Made by a program: the position numbers and the translations under genes. Under the pieces are notes generated by a model that saw only the letters and a list, made by a program, of their open reading frames with translations, had not been told where the DNA came from and ran no database searches. 64,000 nt of DNA from Eutreptiella sp. 'Long Island Sound 2002'. Its lineage: Eukaryota; Euglenozoa; Euglenophyceae; Eutreptiales; Eutreptiaceae. This document shows, in pieces, positions 1-10,754 of this stretch (the stretch's first letter is position 1; every line of letters starts with the position of its first letter). Location of the stretch: the NCBI GenBank assembly GCA_964036045.1, contig OZ038384.1:98319600-98383599 (forward strand). The letters run 5' to 3'.

Positions 1-181
1 AAAAACTAGTGAACCTAGTAAACTGTTACCTAGTAAAAAAAATTTTTTTTTTTAAAAAACTTTTTTTTACTAGGTTTAACTACAGACCCACACCACACCA
101 CACACCATCCCACACAACACAAACAACACAACACGGCATGGCACAACACAAGTCCCTGGTGTGTGACTACCACCCCCATAC
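1..181. other. window edge, intronic or intergenic
   Basis: No gene is visible here. The first 75 bases are AT-rich with repeated CTAGTA/CTAGGT words around an A-run next to a T-run. A CACA-rich stretch follows. The segment lies directly 3' (minus strand) of the splice donor of the PUF-like exon, so it is best read as intron. Confidence 0.5.
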
Positions 182-472
182 CGTGATCAAAGCCGTCCGC
201 ATCGCTTCTGTGCCCTCCCTCAACATCTGCACCACAAACTCCTTGCTGAAGGCACTCTTCGCAAGCTCCAGCGCCACTGGTGCAATCTCCTCCACAATAG
301 GGGAAAGCAGGTTGAACTGTCCCTTGTAACTCTGCAAGACCTTCAGCAGCAGCCGAGACCCATACATGTCCGTCAGCAGGGCGTAGTAGTGCCCTGCCAG
401 ACGCTCCAGCAGGAAGCGTGTTTTGGGCGCTGGCAACCGGAAAAAGAGTTTGCCCAAGAAGGCACTTGGAAT
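182..472 (-). CDS. exon of PUF-like (Pumilio-repeat) RNA-binding protein
   Basis: Minus-strand exon of 97 codons. The acceptor is GTCCAG just above 472 and the donor GTATGG just below 182; both junctions are phase 0. The peptide shows two helix-pair repeats about 40 residues apart with PUF-like cores: YGSRLLLKVLQ followed later by FSKEFVVQMLRE. These match the pattern of an aromatic residue, a small residue and then V/L-x-x-h-L seen in Pumilio repeats. PUF proteins bind single-stranded RNA, each repeat reading one base, and act in mRNA control or, for Nop9/Puf6-like members, in the nucleolus. The upstream exon at 2235-2429 joins in phase 0. The gene continues past the window edge, so the repeat number is unknown. 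Another alpha-solenoid (HEAT-like) protein is possible. Confidence 0.6.
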
Positions 473-700
473 CTGGACAGCAGCATGAAACGGCTGGTGG
501 ATGGCGGGACCTCACCACAGAAATGCCGCCCGGCCCACTGAGGAACTTTGCGGTCCTTTGGGCCTTCAGGGAAATAGCCTTGAAAACTTTGCAGCACCTC
601 GTCGAGGCTACTGTTCTGAGGATGGAGGAGGGACTAACGGGTCCCGTCCACACCCAACCAGCCCGCCCACACTAAGCCTCTATGCACCCCCACGCCCCCC

Positions 701-1070
701 TGTGTGACATTTCGTCTGGTTGTTGCTCCTTTACGGGGCCCTGGACAGTCACCCGTTCTTCCCTTCGCATGTTGCGTTGGGTCGCTGCTTTCTGTCGGCC
801 GCTGCGGCCGGTGCTCTTGCTGGTGTCGTTTCCGCGTTCGCGGAGCCCAGTAGTTGGTGTGTTGGGGCTGTACTGAATGTGGCATGGTGTGCCGTTTGCG
901 CGTCAGCGGCGCCCAATAATTGGCGTATTGAGGATGTGCTGGTTGTTGCCGGGGTCGTTTGACTGTTTTTGCTGTCCACACACCTCTGTCCACAGGCCGT
1001 CCATAGCCTGCCTCGCTGTGTTTCTGTGTGCGTGAGGCCCAGGTGCCCTGTTCCTCCACGCGCTGTCCGG
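701..1070 (-). repeat. 370-bp dispersed repeat, inverted copy of 22,321-22,690
   Basis: The reverse complement matches 22,321-22,690 almost base for base over about 370 bp, with only scattered differences. It lies in the intron between the exons at 2235-2429 and 182-472, in the same sense relative to transcription as the other copy in its own host intron. Simple translations through it are Arg/Pro-rich and look like shadows rather than a gene. A short diverged relative is at about 15,233-15,295. Confidence 0.85.
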
Positions 1071-2234
1071 ACCGTCCACCATATGTCCTTTTCCCCCTCA
1101 CGGTTGGTCTGCCCCTGATGGGCTCCCGCTCCTGTTGCGCAAACAGCCCATCTGGGCTGCCCCACGCCCCCCCCCCCCCCCCAAAGCACCACCACAGTTT
1201 TTGGGGCACGGGTGCAGCCAGGCCAGACATTACTCTCATGTACCAGCCAAGGCCAGCAGCCTATCCACAGCTCTCCGATGCAATCACAGGGCAGGGGGGC
1301 GATGAGGGTTGCGTATCCGATCAATATCAGACCTGCAACAAGCAAGCACTTGCTCCCTGTGTGTGTGGGGGGGGGGGGCACCATTTGACCAGGTAGCTCT
1401 CCGGATACGCCTGTATGGCCTCACTGGCGTCCTCGGGCGGGGTCACTCCCCTTTGGTGCAGGCCCTGCTGGGCCAGGGGTGCGTCCCTGTGCGCCCCCTC
1501 GACCAGTGCAATATGCACTCTGGGCGACACCCTGGCTTGCTGCCCCGGGACCACCTGGGAATGGAACTGGGGTGGTAGCTCTGGGGCTTCCAACGGGCCA
1601 GCTTCACAGTATTAGTTCAACGAGCCCGTCATTGCCATGTTGCCCTGTGTGTTGTGTGGGGGTGGTGCACCGGAGAGGGGAGGGATAAGACCTAATTAAG
1701 GTGAGCTCAGCATGAGAGTAGGTGGAACCTTTGGCAGGCTTAGCACACCCACATCCCGGGGCTACTGGATTACAACCACTCAAAGGCACGTAACTTCAAA
1801 GAGGAGTGGAAAGGAGGGATGAAACAAAATGGTGTGTGTGTGGGGGGGGGGGGCGGATATGAAAAGCACTGTCGAAAACGATGTGTCAGAGCGAGAACCT
1901 ACTGGGTGTCTGCTTTTCGGCGTGTGTGTGGGGGTGTGGGGTGGGCACTGATTGACCAACAAAAAGGGGGGGGGGAAGATTGGCACCGGGAGCATGAAAC
2001 CCAACCACTGTGACCCACACCGGAGTTGGCTGGCATCCATTGCAGGAGGCGGGGCATGGGGTCGCACACCCCAAACATCGGGTTCCAACAGGTTGCTTGC
2101 CCATTGGGCAGACCACTGAGGGGCAGCTTCGTCTAGCCACAGTAAACGCAGCCCCTCAGTTGTTACCGAGATGTCACCAAGAAAGAGGGTAAGTGGCTGA
2201 AAATATGATGCAAAGTGGAGGACGATGCTTAGAC
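1071..2234. other. intron with C/G runs and a dispersed repeat
   Basis: This is the remainder of the intron between the two PUF-like exons (donor GT at 2233-2234). It holds C runs near 1169-1183, G runs near 1369 and 1841, and one copy (1866-1998) of a repeat shared with 4514-4657. No coding signal stands out on either strand. Confidence 0.5.
1866..1998 (+). repeat. dispersed repeat, copy 1 (other copy 4514-4657)
   Basis: Shares GCACTGTCGAAAACG, then GTGTCAGAGCGAGAACCTACT, then a GTGTG/G-run tract, then GGCACTGAxTGACCAACAAAA and CGGGAGCA with 4514-4657, in the same order and orientation. Both copies lie in inferred introns or flanks of the same minus-strand exon set. Confidence 0.8.
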
Positions 2235-2429
2235 CTGCTGAGCGGCCAGTCTGACCACCTTTTCGCTCATCTCCTGTGCAAAGATCTCGCACTCACCTTC
2301 ATCCAGGATATCCAGGGCCTTTAGCAGCCCGAAGCAGCTGTATGCGTTGTCCAACAGCTGGAAGACGTTGGTCTGCATATTGACTGCCAGCAGCTTGCGG
2401 TGCATGGGGATGCTACACTCCAGCAACGT
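2235..2429 (-). CDS. exon of PUF-like protein (upstream exon)
   Basis: Minus-strand exon of 65 codons. It lies between acceptor GTGCAG (2430-2435) and a GT donor at 2233-2234, with both ends in phase 0. The peptide is helical and Leu-rich (NVFQLLDNAYSCFGLLKALD, then EMSEKVVRLAAQQ) and reads straight into the exon at 182-472, which has recognisable PUF-like cores. No cofactor or catalytic motif is visible. The Pro/Gln-rich exon at 3916-4227 also ends in phase 0, so it could be the preceding exon; another exon in between cannot be excluded. Confidence 0.55.
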
Positions 2430-2656
2430 CTGCACGACGTACGTCCCATGCCTTCAAGACGAAAGGTCGTGCCGGCGTGTGAACACCAGTACAGTGGCCG
2501 CTTTTGCCGAAAATGGTGTCATTGCCCGGAGCCTCCCAAATTTTCCCTAAACCCGCCCCCCGAATGTAAGCAAGCACCAAAATAAAAGCAGGCGTGCCTG
2601 CTTATATATTTGAGGTCTGGAATATAAGCAAGCGTGGCAAAATGGCGACCCCAGAG

Positions 2657-3032
2657 CACACCCGTGGTTAGAAGCGTGCGTGTACGCTTGTGCACGCTTA
2701 CTTTCCATGGCTATGCACGCTTACGCACGCTTACACCCCAACACTCCGCACGCTTGTGTACGCTTGGGCTCGGGGACACAGAGGTGGACCTCTTGTATAG
2801 TCATGCACAGGTTCTCTGCAGAAAAAAAATTGGTGCTGGTGGAATTTTTGTTTAAGAGCACTGTGTGCCGAAAAGGCACTTAAGGGGCTTTCAGGTCCAA
2901 AAAAAAAATGTGCACGCTTGCGCACGCTTGGACGGGGAGATGGCGCACACTTACGCACACTTACCACCCAACACTGCGCACGCTTGCGCACGCTTAACCT
3001 GGTCTGTGCGCACGCTTCTAACCACGGGTCTG
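2657..3032. mobile_element. hAT-type MITE, 376 bp, with 24-bp TIRs and 8-bp TSD
   Basis: Inverted termini run 2657-2680 and 3009-3032 and match at 23 of 24 positions (CACACCCGTGGTTAG... versus CAGACCCGTGGTTAG...). The inner 21 bases are a perfect match. An identical 8-bp direct repeat, CCCCAGAG, flanks it at 2649-2656 and 3033-3040. Eight-bp duplications and CA-starting termini are typical of hAT elements. The interior is full of 10-bp ACGCTTGCGC-like words in both orientations, like the subterminal transposase-binding repeats of hAT elements. It has no coding capacity and so would depend on a transposase made elsewhere. Confidence 0.85.
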
Positions 3033-3040
3033 CCCCAGAG

Positions 3041-3484
3041 GCAAGAGAAAAAACAGAGAAAACAGGCAACTCCAACTGCATGTTCTTCATTTGATTCTGC
3101 ACTAATGCTGCCTGTGTCCTCAGTATCTGTCGCAGCCTCATAAAAATCCTGAATAACCACTTCATCCTCGTCTCGGGCTGCTACGATGTCATCATAAAAG
3201 AAATGGGGGGTCATTGTGGTGTCAGGGAGAGCCAGTTTTCTGCAGTGAAAATAGGGGGTGTTCCAAATATAAGCAAAAATTACAGGCAAGCAAAAAAATA
3301 TAACCAAGTGCTTGCTTTTATTTGGGGGGGGGGGGTCCTCTCTTCCTCCCGCCCGTTCCCAGTTCTTGTTGCAACACCATGCAGGCCGCTGCCTCGCGCA
3401 CGTGTCATCGTGGCCTTGCCTTGTCACAATGTTGGTAGATGCATGCTACCTCCACTCACATGTGGCGTGGGCAACATTCACCGA
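3041..3484 (-). pseudogene. minus-strand acidic coding-like fragment, possible transposon relic
   Basis: Between about 3255 and 3070 the minus strand reads an acidic peptide with FYDDIVAARDEDEVVIQDF and TDTEDTGSISAESNEE. Its amino-acid balance looks coding rather than random. Acidic N-terminal regions of this kind are common in piggyBac-family transposases, but no catalytic motif is present, so the family is a guess. A G run sits at 3325-3336. Sequence at 3300-3325 partly mirrors 2567-2592 (AATAAAAGCA), possibly remains of a larger DNA transposon. Confidence 0.25.
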
Positions 3485-3660
3485 AGACTTTATTTCACTT
3501 CACTCCACTCCACTTCACCCCAACCCACTTCACACATGTAAGTCTGAGGAGAAAAAGAAGTCCACTCCACTCCACTCCACTCCAATCCACTCCACTGCAC
3601 TCCACTCCACTCCACGCCACGCCACGCCACTCCACTTCACTTCACTTCACTTCGCATTAT
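3485..3660. repeat. CCACT/TTCAC pentamer microsatellite
   Basis: Runs of CCACT, CCACG and TTCAC units in blocks, interrupted at 3530-3560. Translations give Ser/Thr/His/Pro repeats and are not a gene. Confidence 0.9.
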
Positions 3661-3915
3661 GTTGTATTGCACCCGACAAACCCATCAACACTGCACCAAC
3701 AAAACGATCATTGCTCGCACACAAGTGAAAACGCAACTGTCGCCCCATCGCTGCGCCTGAACCCCCCCCTCCGCCCCAGGAATGTCGTAAATCGACGTTC
3801 GACGCCAAACAAACGGAGAGTACCTGTTCCGCATGACGGCCGGCAAATTGCCCAGCAATTCGTCGAGAACCAGCTGTTTTTCATGCATACTGCACTCCGG
3901 GCTCCGAAGCCTCAC
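3661..3915. other. intron, 3' of the Pro/Gln-rich exon
   Basis: The minus-strand frame of the upstream exon stays open through this stretch by chance, but the strong donor GTGAGG (minus strand, GT at 3914-3915) marks the exon end. Nothing else recognised. Confidence 0.4.
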
Positions 3916-4227
3916 CTTGATATGCTCGGCCTTCGCCCCGTCCATACTGTTGTGCCAGATACCCCCACGCATGTGGTCCAGGCTGTTCGGATCCGGTTCG
4001 TGACGTTGCTGTTGCGGGGCAGGAGCTGGGGCCGGCGGTACAAGTTGTGGCTGCGGTGGCATAGGTTGAGGCTGCGGCGGGACAGGCTGCGGCATCGGCT
4101 GCGGGACCATGGGCATCGAAGGCTTCTGCAACGATACGGGCTCTTGAGGTTGGATTGGGCCCTGGGGGATGGGGCCTTGAGGTTGGATCGGCATCGGCGC
4201 AACGGGAAGCGGCGGCGCCGCCTTCGA
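3916..4227 (-). CDS. Pro/Gln-rich exon
   Basis: Minus-strand exon of 104 codons. The acceptor is a good pyrimidine tract ending TTCGCAG just above 4227, the donor GTGAGG at 3915; both are phase 0. The first 70 residues are low-complexity PQP/QPQ/PMP repeats (disordered). The C-terminal part (LDHMRGGIWHNSMDG...) is more ordered. Low-complexity Pro/Gln stretches often precede RNA-binding domains, and the phase-0 donor fits the PUF-like exon at 2235-2429, so I infer the same gene. Alternatively the exon starts further up (to about 4354) at a weaker acceptor, which would add a Cys-containing segment (CSLAAEKFGEHRLCSMCHP). Confidence 0.5.
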
Positions 4228-4417
4228 CTGCGAAGATGACAGGGGGTGGCACATACTACAAAGCCGGTGCTCGCCAAATTTCTCCGCCGCCAGCGAGCAA
4301 CACAACGCGACAAACAGATGCTCATTGAGATCAACGAGCCAAACTCAGACGCCGACGTCAGTTATTGCACTTTTCTAAAGCAAATCACAATGTCACTGCG
4401 ACACTGTGCGTATGTGT

Positions 4418-4505
4418 GTGTGTGTGCGCGCGCGCGCGTGTGTGTGCCGTGCGTGCGTCCCTGCGTCCGTGCGTGCGTGCGCGCGCGCGTGTGTGTGTCG
4501 TGTGT
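4418..4505. repeat. TG/CG alternating tract
   Basis: Purine-pyrimidine alternation of TGTG, CGCG and TGCG units over almost 90 bp, a sequence prone to form Z-DNA. Next to dispersed repeat copy 2. Confidence 0.9.
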
Positions 4506-4513
4506 GTGCGAAA

Positions 4514-4657
4514 CGCACTGTCGAAAACGCAGTGTCAGAGCGAGAACCTACTGCATATGTGCTTTTCGGTGTGCGTGTGTGGGTGGGGCGGGGGGGGGGG
4601 GGGGGCACTGACTGACCAACAAAAGGGGAAAAAAAGGAAGATTTGGCGCCGGGAGCA
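4514..4657 (+). repeat. dispersed repeat, copy 2 (other copy 1866-1998)
   Basis: Same ordered blocks as the copy at 1866-1998, with a longer G run (4587-4603). Located upstream (minus strand) of the Pro/Gln-rich exon. Confidence 0.8.
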
Positions 4658-5379
4658 CCCCACCATCATGTCACGCTGCATCGTCTTGCATCGCTCGGCG
4701 ACCGAGGGGCAATGCAATACGTCAGCCCCTGAAAACGGCACAGCAACGACGTAGCAACAGAGCAACCGGGCAGCAACACCGCAGCGCAGCGACATGAACT
4801 GAGCAGAACTTCCAACATTTTGAACCCGTCTTTCGCTGCTCGAGCATCTCTGGGCATTCAAACAACACGAGAAATTATGGCACAGCAGTCCGGGGAGGCG
4901 GCTTTGCCATAAGGGCTAAATAAGAACCCCCATAATGCATGTGCAGGGCTGAGTTCCGAGAGCACGCTAAACTTGGATAAAACGAGACCTGGAGGCGTTG
5001 GAAAATGCACACGGTTCGGGTTGAGTGCAGAAATGTGTGCCGTACCCCAAATATAATACCCAAAACAATCAAAGTTGGCCACCATGGAGTGAAAGGGGTG
5101 TTCCTCGCCACGGTGGGGGGGGTTGGGGGGGTCCAGCCGAGCTAGCCACCAAGCCAAGCACGCGGCTCGGCGAGCGGTAGCTAGGGTTGGCCCAGTCCGG
5201 CGACACGGCCGGCGGTTTCCGGCGGTTGCCAACCCAGTCGGCGGGCCATATCCAGCTACGGGAAGTGGGCGGGTGGAGCCACGGCAAGCCCTCGTGACCA
5301 CCACGCCCTCAAAGCGAAGAATGCAGAATGATGGTTGCCGCATATCTGCAGCGGTAGCAACATGCACACCGGAGATTGG
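4658..5379. other. non-coding stretch with a GC-rich repeat
   Basis: No convincing gene. The part at 5105-5270 is related to 11,718-11,870 in the same orientation (see that repeat). The end of the minus-strand frame from the F5/8C exon runs into it before stopping at 5256; the homology-bearing part of that frame ends near 5390. Confidence 0.45.
5105..5270 (+). repeat. GC-rich repeat, left copy
   Basis: Shares the ordered words AGCCACC.AGCCA, GGCTAGGGTT.G/AGCCC, CCGGCGGTTTCC, TGCCAACCCAG and CATATCCAGC/CACATCCAGC with 11,718-11,870, both following a G-rich run. The two copies bracket the lower-GC segment. Confidence 0.7.
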
Positions 5380-6386
5380 AAATCGCCGTACACGTCGAAA
5401 CAATTGAACAGCAGCGCGGAGCCTCCTTCGCTATTGCCCTGCGGGTCAAGCACGATTCTTAAGTATCTATAGAAGGTGCCGGTCTTCAACTCCCAACTTC
5501 CGGCGAGGTTGGTTGGACATAATGTCGTATCCGAGTTGTGGCGAGAGAGAATAGTCCAATACGTGTTATCGTTCGACCCCTCCAATTGCCACGTCCTCAT
5601 AAAAAACGCATGGATGTCCGACTTGTGTGAAATTGCGTATCGAGTTGGACGAACGGAGCACTCTTGAAAATCAAAGAGAACCCAAGAGAATGGGATGTCG
5701 TCGCTTTGGAACAGGAGCCCGCTCAATTCGTGGTCAACCGTCATCGCCAAGGAACCCGCCACGAGGGACGAGGCGCACACACGAAGCTTGCGTGTGTCCA
5801 CTGGGTTGACCCACGCGCCCGTCTTCCTGTCCTTTCCAAGGTGGTATATCACGCCATTGCCATCATGAGCCGCGAGGTATTCGAAGTGCTTGACGGCATA
5901 TGCGCCTGAATGTTGTCTTGGGGGGCCGGTGGGGGCCTTGGTCGGCCCTGCTGGCTCGGCATCGTCTAGGGCCTCATAGGGGATGGGCATTTGCTCGTTA
6001 TCACCCCCAAATGGTTGGGGATTGCTCTTTCCTTGTTGCCGTCCTTTGCCCTGAGGCTGCCCTCCTTTGCCTTGTGGGCCCTTGCCTTGCCCTTCACCTC
6101 CCTTCGGGCGGCCTCCTTTGTCCGTACGCCCCCCCTTGCCTTGATTGAACTGGTCCCCTTTGCCCTGATTGTATTGGTCGGGGCGGCCTTTACCCTTGCC
6201 CTTACCTTGCGACTTTCCTCCCTTCCCGTCTCCTTTACCGTATGATTTGCCGGCTTCGCTCATGCCAAGTCCGGGATCTCCCGGATATGGCTCGAACCCT
6301 TCATCCATGCCGGGAATGATAATGCCTGGGCCTCTCGGCCGGTTTGGGGTAGGCTCCATGCTATCCATGCTATCCATGCTATCCAT
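5380..6386 (-). CDS. Lys/Gly-rich protein with C-terminal F5/8-type-C (discoidin-like) domain
   Basis: Minus-strand exon. ATG at 6386-6384 is preceded by an in-frame TAG and opens with three MDS repeats. Residues about 45-125 are disordered GKG/QGKG repeats, likely basic and nucleic-acid- or surface-binding. Residues about 175-335 form an F5/8-type-C galactose-binding-like domain. Its typical elements are FDFQECSVRPTRYAISH, then TWQLEGSNDNTYWTIL, then FYRYLRIVLDP, ending in CFDVYGDF. In protists this domain often sits in ubiquitin-ligase or BTB proteins and mediates ligand or protein binding. I end the exon at a phase-0 donor (GTGTGC, GT at 5378-5379) just after the domain; without splicing the frame stops at 5256. 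An acceptor-like TTCTTAG overlaps the upstream stop, so earlier exons are possible. It could be 5' exons of the PUF-like gene (all junctions phase 0), but that combination would be unusual. Confidence 0.7.
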
Positions 6387-9300
6387 GCCACGATCCACCA
6401 ATTTCTAAGAATGGAAGAACACATATCATGCCGTTGAGTTGATCTTTGCGTTTGGCGTTCTTGGTATAGTTCGCTCAACGAAATGTTGTATCAATTGGTG
6501 AGTTGGTCGTCCTCACCCCTTAGACGACCTTCCCGTCGTTATCTTACGTGTACACCCCCCACCTCATATCAGGTCCATACAAACATGTGGAGACGGACAA
6601 ACAAAATCACTCACGCGACCCTCATCAATGCGGCAAGGGCAAAACACAAAGCGACAACAGTGTAGTAGGTGGTTCAAGGTCTCAACGTTTTCGGGGACCC
6701 ATGTAAAAATTGACGTTGAAATTGACCTCAAGTTCGCTAAACTTCGACAACCGGGGGCCCTGTCCCCGAACAAACACGACGTTAGCACAAACACCACGCC
6801 ACCTGTTCCCGTGTAGCAATTCAAAGCTACACACATATCAAATCATTCACACACACCTTCGTACAAAACGTGCCTCATCGTGCACCTTTTGCAGTAGGTT
6901 GTGAGCACCTCACATGAATGTGACAAGAAGTTGGCTCGCGATGTCCATTTGTCAATTCGTTCAAATTTTTGTGTCGCTACATTGAACACAGCGAAAAGAC
7001 GCACAAGCTGCGTTAAAACACAACGACCGTGATGATGCACATTTGCCTCACGAGAATTCATCGAGTGATTTAGCTACGCCTCGTGCACATCGTATCATCC
7101 AATTTGAAGTGGACACTTCGGGTTCTTTTCGGAATCAATCTTTGCGAGCATGCATAGCGTAGCCACTGCAAGAACAAGATGGCGGAGCCCTAGCCGAAGG
7201 ACCCCAAAAATTATAGCGTGATAGCTGTACGTCGATCAATCCAGGCACTGTTGGGGGGCTTGCGCACGAAGCACATGAATCGAGTGAATGCATTTGTTGC
7301 AGCCTGCTATCCTTGATTTCCCAAAGTTGAAGAGGGTAGTTGTGCCTGTAGTTGTGCCTGCTCTAAACCATTTGCACCCCGATACCCCTCCAACCCCGCC
7401 CCACCTCCCTTGGAAGCTATGAAGAAGGATGACGTAGACACAAGTGATGGTCATAAGTAGATCATGGTGCCTCATCCTAAGCTTCGTTCGGTTTCCTCAA
7501 GGGCAAATTGGAATGTACATGGTGAGATTGCGAGAATGAGAATGGGCTTCTCGAGGACGAGGATTCAAGTAAAAAACTCGAAGGTAGCAAGTGCTTTCGA
7601 AGTTGTGAAGTCGCACGACAACAACCATTGGACCATTCGATGGCCCAGACTCAAAACCCACGAATTACTTTGAGATGCTCATTCCATCAATCTAGCACGT
7701 TACATGTGCGGTTCTGTCGATAGTCCGCTTAAGTTGACTCGGTTTCCTCGGTTGCAGGGGCTTTTAGACGCCTGCTTTGATTTTGAGAAACATCTCCTCT
7801 TCTGAATTACCACACTGTAACGTGAAGCATGTTGGGATGAGTAGCAAAGATTTTGACAAGGGGCACAAGAGCACAAGATTGCCAATACCGTTTTTTTTTG
7901 CTACGAACCTCCGGATATTAACATCATGTCGGCGTGTTTAGACCGTGCACGCATGCGATATTTTGTGATTGCCCCTAAACAAGTGTCGGGATCGGTATGT
8001 ATTTGATGTTGGGCAAAGCAGCAAAGCCAAGCACGGGGAAAAAAGGCTTTTTGATCGCCGGCCATGACCGAAAAACCTCAAACCAACACAACACTAACGA
8101 CGCGTTGTGGGGACCTAAATGCAAACGGCTTAACGATGGAGCATTTATTCCTTCAGCAGTGTCCCTAAACCTAAGCCGCATGTTATTCCTTCGTGTGCGT
8201 TATGACATGATCTGTCACTTAACCTTGCCTACTCACAGCAACATCTGTAGTGAATCAATACAATATTGCCTACCCGGCAATCTCCCTCATTGTATGCCAA
8301 CAAAACTTTATCCACAGCCAGTATCTGCCCGCTGAAAATCAATGAAGATGGTGGTGCTGTTTCACTGGCAACCAGATTAACCTTGTCGCGCGAGCGCAAG
8401 CTGGGCATGCGCGCCTCGATGCAGTCGCCGCCGCTTTTTTTTTCCAAATGCTGAATTTTGGTTTTATCTTTGTTGTTACTCACCTTTTGATATTTTTTGA
8501 AGTTCTGATTTTACCTCGCTGTGTCTCACGCATTTTTCAATCCGGAGCTTCTTAGGGTATGCTTGGAATGTGGTAGTTTAGGTGTCTAATGTTGCACACG
8601 TTTCGGAAAACAGTCTCGCTTCGGAAGCACTACCGTGAAGGGGCTACCGTGCAGGGGTTGCATGCTTACAAAGCATGTCATACGATGCATGGGTGTGCAA
8701 TAGAAAGACCTCGCTTTGGTCACGGAGCAAGGCGTCCCACGGTCGGAACGGTGGCACTCAAACGGTGGCAGCGCACGACGGAGAATTGTGTTGCACATCT
8801 CTTGCACTTTGCCTGCCAAAAATTTTGCGCTTGCTAACGTGCGTTGTGCGTAGATGTGCGCCATCAAGTGACCGACATCTCAGACGGTCATATTGGTGCC
8901 ATCGTCATCCACAACTCGCCGCTTTCTGACGCGGCATGCCAACGCTTCATCCTAAATTGACCCATGCGTTGTGTACTCTACTGAAGGAGTTTCTCGTTAC
9001 AAAATATGGACATCCAACACGGACAGCACACCGGGACGGCCGTCCCCGTGTAGTGGAAGTGATGTGCCGTGATGGTACCAACAGGCATTGCAGATATACC
9101 TCACGTCATAAACGCACCTTTCCCGCAACCCCATTGCCCACGTGCGGGTGCATAGCAATGTGTGTAGGACCGATGCGTAATACCCATTAGGGACTGCAAT
9201 AGGCCCACCGTAGGACGAAGCATTGCGTTGCACATGCACGATTACACTCGCATGCCGAACGTTTATGCATGTTGTTAGTGCTTTGGGTGTGCTCGCCATC

Positions 9301-10313
9301 GTAGCAATTTGAAGAAATCGCTGACGGGGTCCACCACATCACCTCGCGAAGTTAACCCACTCAAGGAGACAAAGTAGGGATGGGTAAAGATTCTTGCATT
9401 ATGAAATTGTTGGGGTCCGGTAGATCATCATCAACCTCCCTCGTAAAGTCCCAAAAGTTGTAGCCCAACAAGTATCCCGAAGGACCGGGCCCGGGCCAAG
9501 CTCACATTTCAATAGACCACAAGCGGAGATACCCATGACACACAAGAAACTTGGGTTGGCGATGGTTATCGACGCAACCTTGAATCTTTGCCACGCTCTC
9601 TTTCCTATGAAAAGGTTTCGTTTGTTTGGCGCTTTTGCATTGTGCGTAGGGCGGCTCCTTCGTCTACCTTTGCCAACAAGGAACTAAAATGCGTGGCGCG
9701 TGGGTTGCCCGGCCGACATCCCAATACCTCTGTTGCAATGGGTTCAAAGCTTTGCGCACAAGAATTATCCCAAAAATGCAAATAATCCCACGACGATTGA
9801 ACACATCATTCTTCAACCTCGTGCTTTTGACTTGGCGATTGATGGGTCCACTACCGATTGAGACAATAACTCATAAGAGACAATAAACGGCGGCGCAAAG
9901 ATTGCATGTCCATCAACCAATACCTTTCCACCCACAATCGCAAGTGTGCAAGCGTGCAAAAAAGCAAGATCTACCTTGTCGCTAATTTGATCGAGCTATC
10001 ACACCATATCTTCTTACTACTTTTGCCGGAGAGTAAACATTTCAAGTCCAACATTGCACGTGCGTCGTCCAATGTCCGTTACAAAGGTGACACGGCGCCA
10101 GTAGCGCGTATGGGACGAAGAGGAAAGTTCTCATTTGACCGTGAAATTAGATGTTGTGCAAGTATCTCACACAAATGACGTGCATCGAATGAATCAACAA
10201 CTAGGTGGGATTTCGTTTCGATGTTCTAATCCTTGAGCTTTTGGCTTTCGTTTATAGCGTGCTTGGCATTGGCATAGCGAAGCTTGATTGTGTTTCTGGC
10301 CCCATCCACTCCC
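6387..10313. other. lower-GC segment without recognised genes
   Basis: Both strands were read. Open stretches are short (under about 100 codons) and none shows a known motif. Base composition is visibly more AT-rich than either side, and C/G runs of 8 or more are absent until about 10,944. It could be intergenic DNA, long introns or an old insertion with decayed genes. The minus-strand frame at 9299-8997 (100 codons, starts at an ATG) is the least random-looking piece, but I cannot assign it. Confidence 0.5.
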
Positions 10314-10754
10314 ATGGCGCCCAACTTTGACGTCTTCACTGCTGCGGATGGCACGACGCATCAATTGGATGCCTACGGGCGCCCCCAAGATGAGTATGGC
10401 GAGCCGTTGATAGATGCAAAGGGCATGGTCGTGGCCCCGCTTGTGACTCCGCGGGCCATCCGGAATGCCAAAATCGACATAAAGGGATTCAAGGCCAAGC
10501 CGGATTGGGTGTGGGAACGGTCTCCCGAAGTGGTCTTGTTGAACGAGGTGGATGTGGACAAGCAATGTAACACGCACGTGAGTGGCAAGGTTTGCGTCGT
10601 CAATTTATCCTACATGCCCTATGCTACCTTGAGTGCCAAATGGTGCCCGAAAAATGATGAAGAAGTGCTCATGGTTTCGCGTGACGAGTGGGATCTTAGA
10701 GCCTACACACGAGGTGGAGCTTTCATTTGCACGCAAGCAAAAGCTACATTCTAA
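10314..10754 (+). CDS. hypothetical protein, 146 aa
   Basis: The ATG at 10,314 has a good context (CCCATGGCG). The frame is open to a TAA at 10,752-10,754. The composition is that of a folded globular protein with many Asp, Val, Lys and Trp residues and four Cys: DAYGRPQDEYGEPLIDAKG, then KPDWVWERSPEVVLLNEVD, then MVSRDEWDLRAYTRGGA. No signal peptide, membrane segment or catalytic motif is visible, and I do not recognise the family. The frame also stays open about ten codons upstream. It may be a complete small gene or one exon of a larger one; no intron signals force either view. It sits inside the lower-GC segment with no clear neighbour on the same strand except the fragment at 11,302. Confidence 0.5.
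   Translation: MAPNFDVFTAADGTTHQLDAYGRPQDEYGEPLIDAKGMVVAPLVTPRAIRNAKIDIKGFKAKPDWVWERSPEVVLLNEVDVDKQCNTHVSGKVCVVNLSYMPYATLSAKWCPKNDEEVLMVSRDEWDLRAYTRGGAFICTQAKATF

Noticed and set aside
634-1239. 200-codon minus-strand frame (and its plus-strand counterpart at 22,259-22,708)
   Set aside because: Lies in the 370-bp dispersed repeat, several frames are open together, and the product is Arg/Gln/Pro-rich without a motif.
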